Positions 6,193 through 13,100 of a stretch of DNA of 16,421 nucleotides are shown piece after piece. The notes below the pieces were generated by a model, which worked only from the letters and a program-made list of their open reading frames with translations, ran no database searches and had not been told where the DNA came from. Each line of letters opens with the position of its first letter. Position 1 is the first letter of the stretch. Where the stretch lies: NCBI GenBank assembly GCA_002494165.1, contig DLBH01000047.1, positions 7,101 to 23,521 on the forward strand, written 5' to 3'. Source of the stretch: Lachnospiraceae bacterium UBA7026. Lineage in GTDB: Bacteria; Bacillota; Clostridia; Lachnospirales; Lachnospiraceae. Position numbers and translations under genes: made by a program.

Positions 6193-7542
6193 CAGCTTTT
6201 CCTTTCTACCATCTTCCCGGAGCTCACTGGATTGATTCCGGCCAGTCTTCTCCAGGGTCTGACCAGATTCATTACAGTCTGCCGCCTCCTGGTCCGGTTC
6301 AGAACCGGCCTGGCTCCCGTTGACGTATTCCAGGTAATCCATAAAAATGTGCTGACTCATGTCATGGACATAATCGGCCAAGATCGCATCCTGGCGGAAA
6401 AGTAGTTTCTGGCACTGGATGTATTCCTGGTCCGATTCATAGTCCCGGCGGAAACGGGGCAGGGTACCGTAGGAAGCACTGGCCTCAATCTGGAAGCCAT
6501 AGTGCTTTCTGGCTACTGGCAGGGGGAGGAAGAGGCCCGTCTCCTTCATGTAGCAGTTGACTGCTTTGGCCTGCTGCCGGTGGTCGCTGTCCACGAACTG
6601 GCCCACACTCTTATGGATGGCCCGGTCCTCCTGGGGCAGGTAGTAATAATTTCTGTATTTCTTATAAAAATGCTTCATTTCCCCGGTCAGGATGGGAATA
6701 TAGAGATGGATGTCCCTGTCCCTGCCGGAAAAAAGACCCTGACCCCGGCCAATCTCCAGGGGCCTTGGCAGGTCCTTTTCCAGCTGTCCCTGAAAATGAA
6801 CACAGGGAACTCTGATCCCGGCTTCCCCGGTCCCCGGGTCTGCCGGCAGGTTTTCCACCTCAGACTCTTCCGTCTGATCCCGGTAGGGGGAGGAAGCGTA
6901 AAGATCGGCCTGGTCTAAATCGATGATCTCTATGTCTCTTAAATCATAGTGGCCCTCCATCAGATCATGGTAGGGCAGGAGAGCCATGAGCCGGGTCATA
7001 CCCAGCAGGTCTTCCCCGTTATGGAGCAGGAGATCATGGAGGTCCTTTTCCTCCTTTCTGTGCAGGTAGCTGCGATAGACATCGATCAATTCCCCACCAT
7101 TGTAGATGTCCTCCCGGTAGATACCGAGAAAACGTTCCCAGTACTTCTGGCCTCCGTGACGTAGCCGGTAGAGCTGCTGGAAGGGCCGCATAATCCGGTA
7201 GAGGTCCAGGGAGGCCATATCCTCCATGGGCAGGTCCATGTCATTTAAACGGCCGTGGTGGACCAGGTAGGGGATGTCGAAGGATTCCCCGTTAAATGTC
7301 ACCAGGGTCCAGTCCTCTCTTGCCAGCAGCTGGCCGAAGGCCTGTAGAATCTCCTTTTCACTGACCCCGTCGTCATTAAACCACTGGACAAAATGGCCGT
7401 TGTCTCCCTCGGGATAGATACAGCCGATCATATAGAGTATGGTCCGGTTCCGGTCAAAGCCGGTGGTCTCAATATCAAAAAAGAGAGGGCGCATGGCTGC
7501 CGGATATGTGAAATTGTGAATAATTCTATCGATTGTAAGCAT
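6169..7542 (-). CDS. YprB-like RNase H-fold (DEDD) 3'-5' exonuclease
   Basis: Predicted ribonuclease H-like exonuclease of the YprB group; the substrate is not established. In the 457 residues, FFDIETTGF (21-29) gives the first acidic pair D23/E25, TFNGESFDIPYL (82-93) gives D89, and HNGEDLLGM (174-182) gives H174 and D178. This is the DEDD exonuclease layout. Residues about 195-405 form a less conserved second part. From about 410 the tail is hydrophilic and of low complexity, and its coding end lies in a duplicated segment. ATG at 7542 has minus-strand GAGAGGC upstream. The gene is divergent from ruvA across 264 bases, convergent with fprA, and apparently monocistronic. A repair role beside ruvAB is possible but only inferred. 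Confidence 0.85.
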   Translation of the reverse strand: MLTIDRIIHNFTYPAAMRPLFFDIETTGFDRNRTILYMIGCIYPEGDNGHFVQWFNDDGVSEKEILQAFGQLLAREDWTLVTFNGESFDIPYLVHHGRLNDMDLPMEDMASLDLYRIMRPFQQLYRLRHGGQKYWERFLGIYREDIYNGGELIDVYRSYLHRKEEKDLHDLLLHNGEDLLGMTRLMALLPYHDLMEGHYDLRDIEIIDLDQADLYASSPYRDQTEESEVENLPADPGTGEAGIRVPCVHFQGQLEKDLPRPLEIGRGQGLFSGRDRDIHLYIPILTGEMKHFYKKYRNYYYLPQEDRAIHKSVGQFVDSDHRQQAKAVNCYMKETGLFLPLPVARKHYGFQIEASASYGTLPRFRRDYESDQEYIQCQKLLFRQDAILADYVHDMSQHIFMDYLEYVNGSQAGSEPDQEAADCNESGQTLEKTGRNQSSELREDGRKEKLADKRLEN

Positions 7543-7617
7543 AGCTGCCTCTCAGTTCTGTGATTGTACTTGTTGGTAAAGGCAAAAGGCCGGCGGTTCC
7601 GCCAAAGCCATGGGTTT

Positions 7618-7645
7618 ATTTTATCACAGAAATATAAGATATCAA
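7618..7645 (-). promoter_or_regulatory. possible promoter of the YprB-like gene
   Basis: On the minus strand TTGATA (7645-7640) and TAAAAT (7623-7618) are 16 bases apart, with a TG three bases before the -10 giving an extended -10 character. The leader would be about 70 bases and includes the dyad GGCGG/CCGCC. Confidence 0.5.
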
Positions 7646-7685
7646 GAATTTTTGAAAAGTGGGGATCCGGACCTGGCTGGGGCAG

Positions 7686-7698
7686 GACCGGACCGGTC
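7686..7698. other. 13-bp perfect palindrome upstream of the ruvA promoter
   Basis: GACCGG-A-CCGGTC sits 20 bases upstream of the predicted -35 of ruvA, inside the divergent ruvA/YprB-like region. It could be an operator half-way between the two promoters, but GACCGG-type words are frequent throughout this window. Confidence 0.3.
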
Positions 7699-7717
7699 TG
7701 TCTGCCTTTAGCTTTTG

Positions 7718-7746
7718 TTGTCATTATCAGGAAATTATGATATGAT
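7718..7746 (+). promoter_or_regulatory. sigma-A promoter of the ruvA operon
   Basis: TTGTCA (7718-7723), 17-base spacer, TATGAT (7741-7746). The start of transcription would be near 7753, giving a leader of about 54 bases to ruvA. No LexA/DinR-type box is evident beside it. Confidence 0.7.
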
Positions 7747-7806
7747 GTCAGAAGATTAAATGGCAATAAATTGATAAGTAGAATCATGTAACAGGAGCAT
7801 AAAACT

Positions 7807-8439
7807 TTGATATCTTATATAAAAGGTCAGGTGGCCTATCTGGACTCTGACCGCATTATTCTGGACCATGAAGGCATAGGTTATGGCATATATACCTCCG
7901 CAAAAGTTCTCGGCCGGGTCAGACCGGGCCAGGACCTGATGCTCCATACCTACCTTCATGTGAGGGAGGACGCCCTCCTGCTCTATGGCTTTCCTAGCAG
8001 GAAGGAGCTGGATACCTTTAAGGTCCTCCTCAGTATCAATAAAGTAGGACCTAAGGCAGCCCTGGCCCTCCTGTCAACCATGACGGTGGAGGACCTGTAT
8101 TTCGCTGTGTTCAGTGACGATGAGAAGGCCATCTGCCGCACGCCGGGGATCGGTCCCAAGATGGCTAAAAAGATGATTCTGGAGCTGAAGGACAAGCTGG
8201 ATATCGCGGAGCTTGAAGCCGGCCTGTCCCTGGGAGACGGGGAAGCTGACCAGGCAGAAAGACCAGGCCAGAGGCCTGGGCCGGATATGAACCAGGAAGC
8301 CACGGCCCTGGCCGTGGAAGCCCTTGTGGCCCTGGGTTATTCCAATTCGGAGGCCTACAGGGCGGTCCGTGACCTGGGAGATGTAAGCGGGCTGGATACG
8401 GAAGCCATCCTAAGCCTGGCTCTGAAAAAGATGATTTAG
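7807..8439 (+). CDS. ruvA: Holliday junction DNA helicase subunit RuvA
   Basis: Tetrameric protein that binds the four-way Holliday junction and loads the RuvB motor for branch migration. The 210 residues comprise the N-terminal OB fold (about 1-63, starting MISYIKG) and two helix-hairpin-helix motifs around SINKVGPKAALALLS (76-90) and TPGIGPKMAKKM (112-123). Then come an acidic, low-complexity linker (about 138-163) and domain III that contacts RuvB (about 164-210). The start codon is TTG at 7807 with AGGAG at 7793-7797; no ATG gives the conserved N-terminus. The linker DNA contains a perfect 7-bp inverted repeat (8263-8279). ruvB follows after 105 bases. There is no ruvC nearby, as expected for Firmicutes. 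Confidence 0.96.
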   Translation: MISYIKGQVAYLDSDRIILDHEGIGYGIYTSAKVLGRVRPGQDLMLHTYLHVREDALLLYGFPSRKELDTFKVLLSINKVGPKAALALLSTMTVEDLYFAVFSDDEKAICRTPGIGPKMAKKMILELKDKLDIAELEAGLSLGDGEADQAERPGQRPGPDMNQEATALAVEALVALGYSNSEAYRAVRDLGDVSGLDTEAILSLALKKMI

Positions 8440-8482
8440 GCTTAATACCGGCCTGGACTGCAGGCCCTGCCGGCAAGGTAGA

Positions 8483-8510
8483 AACAAAGGACAGCCTGCT
8501 GACCTTTGTT
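8483..8510 (+). other. hairpin between ruvA and ruvB
   Basis: AACAAAGG (8483-8490) pairs perfectly with CCTTTGTT (8503-8510). After one A/A mismatch, CAG/CTG continues the stem around a CCTG loop. No T-run follows, so it is more likely an intercistronic RNA structure, affecting processing or partial attenuation, than a terminator. TTGACA at 8509-8514 has no matching -10. Confidence 0.6.
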
Positions 8511-8544
8511 GACAGATAGAAACTGACCATAAAGAGGCACTGAA

Positions 8545-9564
8545 ATGATAGATAGGATAATCAGCACAGAGCTGATGGAAGAAGATCATATCGGCGAGCT
8601 CAGCCTGCGGCCCCAGCTCCTTTCTGAGTATATCGGACAGGAAAAGGCCAAGAGGAATCTGAAGATTTTCATCGAGGCGGCAAAGCTCAGGGGAGAATCC
8701 CTGGACCACGTCCTTCTCTACGGGCCTCCAGGGCTGGGTAAGACCACCCTGGCAGGCATCATAGCCAATGAGATGGACACCCATTTGAAGATCACTTCCG
8801 GTCCGGCCATAGAGAAGCCGGGAGACATCGCGGCTATTTTAAATGGGCTCCAGGATGGGGATATTCTTTTCATAGATGAGATCCACCGGCTCAACCGGCA
8901 GGTGGAGGAGGTCCTTTATCCGGCCATGGAGGACTATTCCATTGACATCATGATTGGGAAGGGACCCACAGCCAAGTCAATCAGACTCAACCTTCCCCAT
9001 TTTACCCTGGTGGGGGCCACCACCAGGGCCGGGATGCTAACCGCACCCCTCAGAGACCGGTTCGGCGTGGTCAACCGACTGGAATTCTACACAGACCAGG
9101 AACTTACGGTGATCGTGGAGAGGTCCGCCGACCTTTTAAATGTACCCATCGACCAGGAAGGGGCAGGAGAGATCGGCCGCAGAAGCCGGGGCACGCCAAG
9201 ACTGGCCAACCGGCTGCTGAAGAGAGTACGGGACTTTGCCCAGGTCAGGTCTGACGGGGTCATAACGGCCCAGGTGGCCAGACAGGCCCTGGATCTTCTG
9301 GAGGTGGACAGTCTGGGACTGGATGCCACAGACCGTAATATCTTAACGACCATGGCAGGCAAGTTTGAGAACAAACCGGTCGGCCTGGAGACCCTGGCAG
9401 CCTCCATCGGGGAGGATGCCGGAACCATAGAGGATGTCATAGAGCCTTTTCTCCTGCAGAGGGGGCTGATACAGAGAACGCCAAGGGGAAGAGTGATCAC
9501 AAGAAAGGCCTGCGAGCATCTGGGCCTGGATCTTCAAATGTATTTAGATGGAGGGGAACAGTAA
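8545..9564 (+). CDS. ruvB: Holliday junction branch migration ATPase RuvB
   Basis: AAA+ ring motor that drives branch migration with RuvA. The 339 residues carry the usual N-terminal [12 protein letters not shown] (21-32), Walker A GPPGLGKT (60-67), Walker B DEIH (111-114), sensor 1 GATTRAG (157-163) and arginine finger R170 in APLRDRFG. The [16 protein letters not shown] sensor 2 region and a C-terminal winged helix follow, all as expected. ATG at 8545 is preceded by GAGG at 8534-8537. The stop TAA (9562-9564) overlaps the zapA start by one base (TAATG), implying translational coupling. Confidence 0.98.
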   Translation: MIDRIISTELMEEDHIGELSLRPQLLSEYIGQEKAKRNLKIFIEAAKLRGESLDHVLLYGPPGLGKTTLAGIIANEMDTHLKITSGPAIEKPGDIAAILNGLQDGDILFIDEIHRLNRQVEEVLYPAMEDYSIDIMIGKGPTAKSIRLNLPHFTLVGATTRAGMLTAPLRDRFGVVNRLEFYTDQELTVIVERSADLLNVPIDQEGAGEIGRRSRGTPRLANRLLKRVRDFAQVRSDGVITAQVARQALDLLEVDSLGLDATDRNILTTMAGKFENKPVGLETLAASIGEDAGTIEDVIEPFLLQRGLIQRTPRGRVITRKACEHLGLDLQMYLDGGEQ

Positions 9565-9962
9565 TGGAAAAAAAGGACAGGTTATCCGTTGTCATTGACG
9601 GAAAAGTGTATGTGATCTCCGGGGGCAGCAGCGACCATATTCAAAGGATCGCTAACTACGTGGATAATAAGATTTCAGAATTGAAGCGTCAGGCCGGTTA
9701 CAACAAGTTGTCACCGGAATACCGCAGTGTACTGCTTTCCCTGAATATTGCCGAGGAGCTTTTCACGGCCCGGGAAGAGGCGGTTGTCTCCAGCCAGGAG
9801 CACCAGGAGCAGGAGGCTGAGATCTATAAGATCAAGCAGGATATCGTAGACAAGGACCTGCGGATTGACACGGCCAACAAGCTGGTCATCGAGTACAAGA
9901 CCAAGGTCAATGAGCTGCAGAAACGGATTATTGAGCTGGAGACCAAGAACGCTCTTCAGTAA
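9564..9962 (+). CDS. zapA: cell division protein ZapA
   Basis: Small FtsZ-ring-associated protein that cross-links FtsZ filaments at midcell. The 132 residues have the N-terminal ZapA core (about 6-70: LSVVIDGKVYVISGGSSDHI, then the helix with RIANYVDNKI and the SLNIAEEL segment). A long charged coiled coil runs from about 66 to 130 and mediates tetramerisation. The ribosome binding site GAGGGG (9551-9556) lies inside ruvB, and the two genes share one base, so they are co-translated. Clostridia commonly place zapA after ruvB and before a U32 gene, as here. Confidence 0.93.
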   Translation: MEKKDRLSVVIDGKVYVISGGSSDHIQRIANYVDNKISELKRQAGYNKLSPEYRSVLLSLNIAEELFTAREEAVVSSQEHQEQEAEIYKIKQDIVDKDLRIDTANKLVIEYKTKVNELQKRIIELETKNALQ

Positions 9963-10040
9963 CAGGCCATGAACCTGCAAGGGCAGGGAAAAGACCGGAA
10001 AGGATAGTTTTTTCAAAGGTCTGCAAACGGGATCTGAAGC

Positions 10041-10127
10041 CAGTCTGTCCCTGCGGGCATAATAACAATGACACAGCAGGTCTGGAGACCTTGGCCATTG
10101 CAGTCTGCCTCTGCGGGCATAATAACA
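10041..10127 (+). repeat. 27-bp direct repeat, period 60, upstream of the U32 gene
   Basis: The segment at 10041-10067 reappears at 10101-10127 with two mismatches; both contain CTGCGGGCATAATAACA. The intervening 33 bases are not clearly repeated. The array fills much of the 200-base zapA-U32 gap. CATAAT within each copy resembles a -10 element, but no -35 lies at a suitable distance, so I do not call a promoter. Confidence 0.85.
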
Positions 10128-10162
10128 GAGACCACATACTCTGCATTTAGTGGGGTGATTCT

Positions 10163-12889
10163 ATGAAATATCAGCTGAAGCTGCCGGAGCTGCTGTCACC
10201 GGCCGGGTCCATCGACCACCTGAAAGCAGCAATTAATGCCGGGGCAGATGCCGTATATATGGGGGGAGACAAGTTCTCCGCCAGGGCTTATGCGCAGAAT
10301 TTCTCAGGAGACAGAATCCTGGAGGCTCTTCACTATGCCCATTTTTACGACCGCAGGATTTATCTGACGGTTAATACATTAATGAAAGAAAAAGAAGTGG
10401 AGGAGGAGCTTTATGATTTCCTTCTCCCTTATGAGGAAGCAGGACTCGATGGGGTTATCGTCCAGGATCTGGGTACTGCTTCTTTTATTCGTTCTGCCTT
10501 TCCGGCTATGGAGATTCACGGCAGCACCCAGATGACCATCACCGATGTCTATGGGGCCAGGGCCGCGGCTAGGATGGGCATGACCAGAATCGTTCCTGCC
10601 AGGGAGTTGTCCCTGGGGGAACTGGAGGAGATCAGGCGCCAGACCGGGCTGGAACTGGAGGTTTTCATCCATGGAGCCCTATGCTACTGTTATTCCGGCC
10701 AGTGCCTCTTCAGCAGTCTCTACGGTGGCCGCAGCGGCAACCGGGGAAAATGTGCCCAGCCCTGCCGTCTGCCCTATCGGCTGATTAGGCCGGACCGGGG
10801 AGAAGATGGTCAGACCGGAAAAAAACAGACCGGAAGTCAGTACAAATACCAGGACAGCAGCCAGTATAAATACCAGACCGGCAATCAGTACAAATACCAG
10901 GACAGCAGTCAGCACAAATATCAGGACAGAAACTGGGACAAGAGAAACTGGGACAATAGCGGTCAGTCCATGAAAAAGCCGGCCGGTGGCCGGAGGGAGC
11001 CGGGAAAAAGGGACCGACAAGAGTCTTATCTGCTCAGTCCTCGGGACCTGAGTGCCCTTGCGGTCCTGCCTGACCTCTGCCGTCTGCCCGTAGATTCCCT
11101 CAAGATCGAGGGAAGGATGAAAAATGTGGAATATGTGGCTGGCGCCACAGCCATTTACAGAAAATATCTGGACCGGCTGGAGGAACATTTCCAGGCTACA
11201 GGCAGGCTGCCGGAGGCCTGGAAGCCGGACCCGGCGGATGTGGGGGACCTGCAGGACCTCTACAGCCGGGCTGATGACTTTACCGAGGGTTATTTCCACC
11301 GCCATAATGGCAGGGAAATGATGTCCATGAAAAGCCCTAAGAATACAGGCAGGCTTCTGGGTCATGTGGAGGGAAGACGGAAAAACCGCCTCAGAATCTT
11401 TTTTGAAACTAAGCCGGAGCCCCAGGATATCCTGGTGATTCCCCTGGCCGGCAAAGGCCAGGAAGAACTGGTTCTTACCGTTCCGGCAGAGCTTAAACTG
11501 ACAAGACAGGGGAAACATTTCCTGGGAGAACTCAATGCACCGGCTGCCCAGGGTATCAGTCCAGGCGCTGAGGTCTACCGCCGCAGGAAAGACGCCCTGA
11601 CCAAGGGTCTGCAGGCAGCCTATACCGGGCCGGGACCCAGACTTACCATAGATGCCCGCATGCGGCTTAAGATCGGGGAAGCGGCCAGTCTGACCCTGGT
11701 GAGGGGAGAAGACCAGGTTACTGTCCAGGGAGACTCTGTCCAGGCAGCGGCAGCCAGGCCTCTTAGTCCTGACCAGGTGACCAGCCAGGTTAAGAAAACT
11801 GGTAATACACCCTTCCAGGTGGACAAGCTGGATCTGGATATGGACCAGGACATTTTCCTTCCTGTATCCGCCATCAAGCATCTGCGCCGGGAGGCCTGTG
11901 ACCGTCTTCAGCTTATGCTGGAAAGTAAAAAAGACCGGCCTCTGCAGGAAGGAAATAGCCGGGAAAGAGCCGGACTGGAAAAAAAGGATAGCCGGATATA
12001 TAATAGTTTCATTGGAGCCGGCCAGGATTCCATACAAGGACCGGCCCTTTATACGACAGTATATTCTGAGCAGATGGCTTGCTTTTGTGCCGGGGATGAC
12101 CTGGTCAGAGGCATCTGTCTGCCGGCAGACTTTTTTGATCCTGACCAGCTTAGTAAGCTGGCTGGTTTCTGCAAGGACCGGGGAAAAGAAGTCTGTCTGA
12201 TCCTGCCCAGGATAGCCAGGGATAATGAAGACCTGACCCTGTCCCTGCTGGAAATGACCGGCTGGGACGGTGTTTATATTAACGGGATCGGCCAGGCCCA
12301 GCTGATTCATGAGAACCGGCAGGTATTAAAGGGAGGCAGCCAGGCAAGCCAGATTCAACCAGCCTCAAAAAAAGCTGCTCAGGAAAGCTTCCATGGATCG
12401 GATTCCCAGGGACCCGCCTGGATTACGGCGGCTGCCTTTTATCAGTGGAACCGCCGTTCTGCCCGGCAGGTCAGGGACCTTTATCCCTGGATGAATACAG
12501 CCGAGTATCCGGTGGAACTGACCAGGACAGGAGTTGATTCGCCCGGTCTTCTGGATACTTATGAGCAGAGGGAACTGATGGTTTACGGCAGGATTCCTCT
12601 CATGGTTTCCGTCCAGTGTCTGAAGAAGTCCAGGGGTCTTTGTGACCATCGCAGGGAGCTTCTTTACCTGGAGGACCAGAAGGGAAGAAGACTGCCGGTG
12701 ACCAGCCACTGCCGGGACTGTGTCAACCAGATCTGGCAGGATAAGCCCAGGGACCTAATCGGCAGTGACCTGCCGGTCAGACAGGAGAGAATCGGCCGCC
12801 TGCGGATGGACCTGCTGGATGTCAGCAGGGATGAATTTGAAAGGGTTAAAGCCAGATATATCGGCTGGATGCGGAATGGGTTCAAATGA
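10163..12889 (+). CDS. long U32-family protein (RlhA-like, predicted 23S rRNA hydroxylation)
   Basis: Long U32 proteins with a DUF3656-type region are related to E. coli RlhA, which hydroxylates 23S rRNA C2501 using prephenate-derived chemistry; the old name is peptidase U32. The core starts LPELLSPAGS (7-16). The U32 signature spans 166-185 with C174 and C181, and C197 and C201 complete the four-cysteine iron-sulfur set. SLKIEGRMK is at 312-320. The DUF3656-like part is about 395-490. A second four-cysteine set (C819, C827, C850, C853) lies near the end. At 908 residues it is longer than I expect. Hydrophilic insertions at about 209-288, 588-626 and 723-751 explain this, and the first holds an 8-residue tandem repeat. 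GGGGTGAT precedes the ATG. A substrate other than C2501 is possible. Confidence 0.9.
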   Translation: MKYQLKLPELLSPAGSIDHLKAAINAGADAVYMGGDKFSARAYAQNFSGDRILEALHYAHFYDRRIYLTVNTLMKEKEVEEELYDFLLPYEEAGLDGVIVQDLGTASFIRSAFPAMEIHGSTQMTITDVYGARAAARMGMTRIVPARELSLGELEEIRRQTGLELEVFIHGALCYCYSGQCLFSSLYGGRSGNRGKCAQPCRLPYRLIRPDRGEDGQTGKKQTGSQYKYQDSSQYKYQTGNQYKYQDSSQHKYQDRNWDKRNWDNSGQSMKKPAGGRREPGKRDRQESYLLSPRDLSALAVLPDLCRLPVDSLKIEGRMKNVEYVAGATAIYRKYLDRLEEHFQATGRLPEAWKPDPADVGDLQDLYSRADDFTEGYFHRHNGREMMSMKSPKNTGRLLGHVEGRRKNRLRIFFETKPEPQDILVIPLAGKGQEELVLTVPAELKLTRQGKHFLGELNAPAAQGISPGAEVYRRRKDALTKGLQAAYTGPGPRLTIDARMRLKIGEAASLTLVRGEDQVTVQGDSVQAAAARPLSPDQVTSQVKKTGNTPFQVDKLDLDMDQDIFLPVSAIKHLRREACDRLQLMLESKKDRPLQEGNSRERAGLEKKDSRIYNSFIGAGQDSIQGPALYTTVYSEQMACFCAGDDLVRGICLPADFFDPDQLSKLAGFCKDRGKEVCLILPRIARDNEDLTLSLLEMTGWDGVYINGIGQAQLIHENRQVLKGGSQASQIQPASKKAAQESFHGSDSQGPAWITAAAFYQWNRRSARQVRDLYPWMNTAEYPVELTRTGVDSPGLLDTYEQRELMVYGRIPLMVSVQCLKKSRGLCDHRRELLYLEDQKGRRLPVTSHCRDCVNQIWQDKPRDLIGSDLPVRQERIGRLRMDLLDVSRDEFERVKARYIGWMRNGFK
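10835..10930 (+). repeat. four in-frame 24-bp (8-residue) repeats inside the U32 gene
   Basis: Residues 225-256 read SQYKYQDS, SQYKYQTG, NQYKYQDS, SQHKYQDR, four exact 24-base steps. They are followed by a 5-residue pair, NWDKR and NWDNS (257-266). The array lies in the low-complexity insertion between the cysteine-rich U32 signature and the YLLSPRDL strand, presumably a surface loop. Base differences between units are mostly transitions, indicating recent expansion. Confidence 0.95.
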
Positions 12890-12934
12890 AGGGTTAAAGA
12901 AATATATCCGCCGGATGCGGAAGGGGTTCAGTAA
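12841..12934 (+). repeat. 48-bp duplication of the 3' end of the U32 gene
   Basis: AAGGGTTAAAG at 12841 recurs at 12889. The following sequence (ATATATC-G-C-GGATGCGGAA-GGGTTCA) is repeated with a 2-base deletion and a few substitutions. The first copy encodes the last residues and stop (YIGWMRNGFK, TGA at 12887-12889). The second lies past the stop and, in a shifted frame from 12888, would read KKYIRRMRKGF. From 12935 to 13085 I see no gene or clear promoter. Confidence 0.85.
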
Positions 12935-13100
12935 TACTGGCTTCAGATACAGCCCTTTGGTCTGCCGGGAGCCTGGTACGATTAACAGTAGAAAAGTGGC
13001 ATTAAATTATCGGTAGATAATGATTTCAAATTACGGGCAGAAGTGTGCCTTCATGAAGAATCCATATAGATGAAACCCCTTGTAGAGGAGGATGTTGATT

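Noticed and set aside
6003..6272. 89-codon minus-strand frame downstream of the YprB-like gene with a repeated TEQATK
   Set aside because: Its peptide repeat is a by-product of the 66-bp DNA duplication, and much of it overlaps the nuclease gene in another frame.
7653..7806. LexA/DinR SOS box upstream of ruvA
   Set aside because: I looked for GAAC...GTTC-type half-sites and found none with the right spacing.
8509..8533. Internal ruvB promoter starting at TTGACA
   Set aside because: The -35 is perfect, but the nearest -10-like sequence (CATAAA) is only 13 bases away, too close.
9928..10146. 72-codon minus-strand frame with two LLLCPQ.QT units
   Set aside because: The repeat reflects the 60-base-period DNA repeat before the U32 gene; no start signals or homologous features.
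10835..10930. CRISPR-like or mobile repeat in the U32 gene
   Set aside because: The 24-bp units keep the reading frame without spacers and encode a regular peptide, so this is a coding tandem repeat.
10679..12310. 543-codon open frame antisense to the U32 gene
   Set aside because: Long antisense frames arise from the GC-rich codon pattern of the sense gene. It has no start signals or domain features, and the sense strand carries clear U32 motifs.
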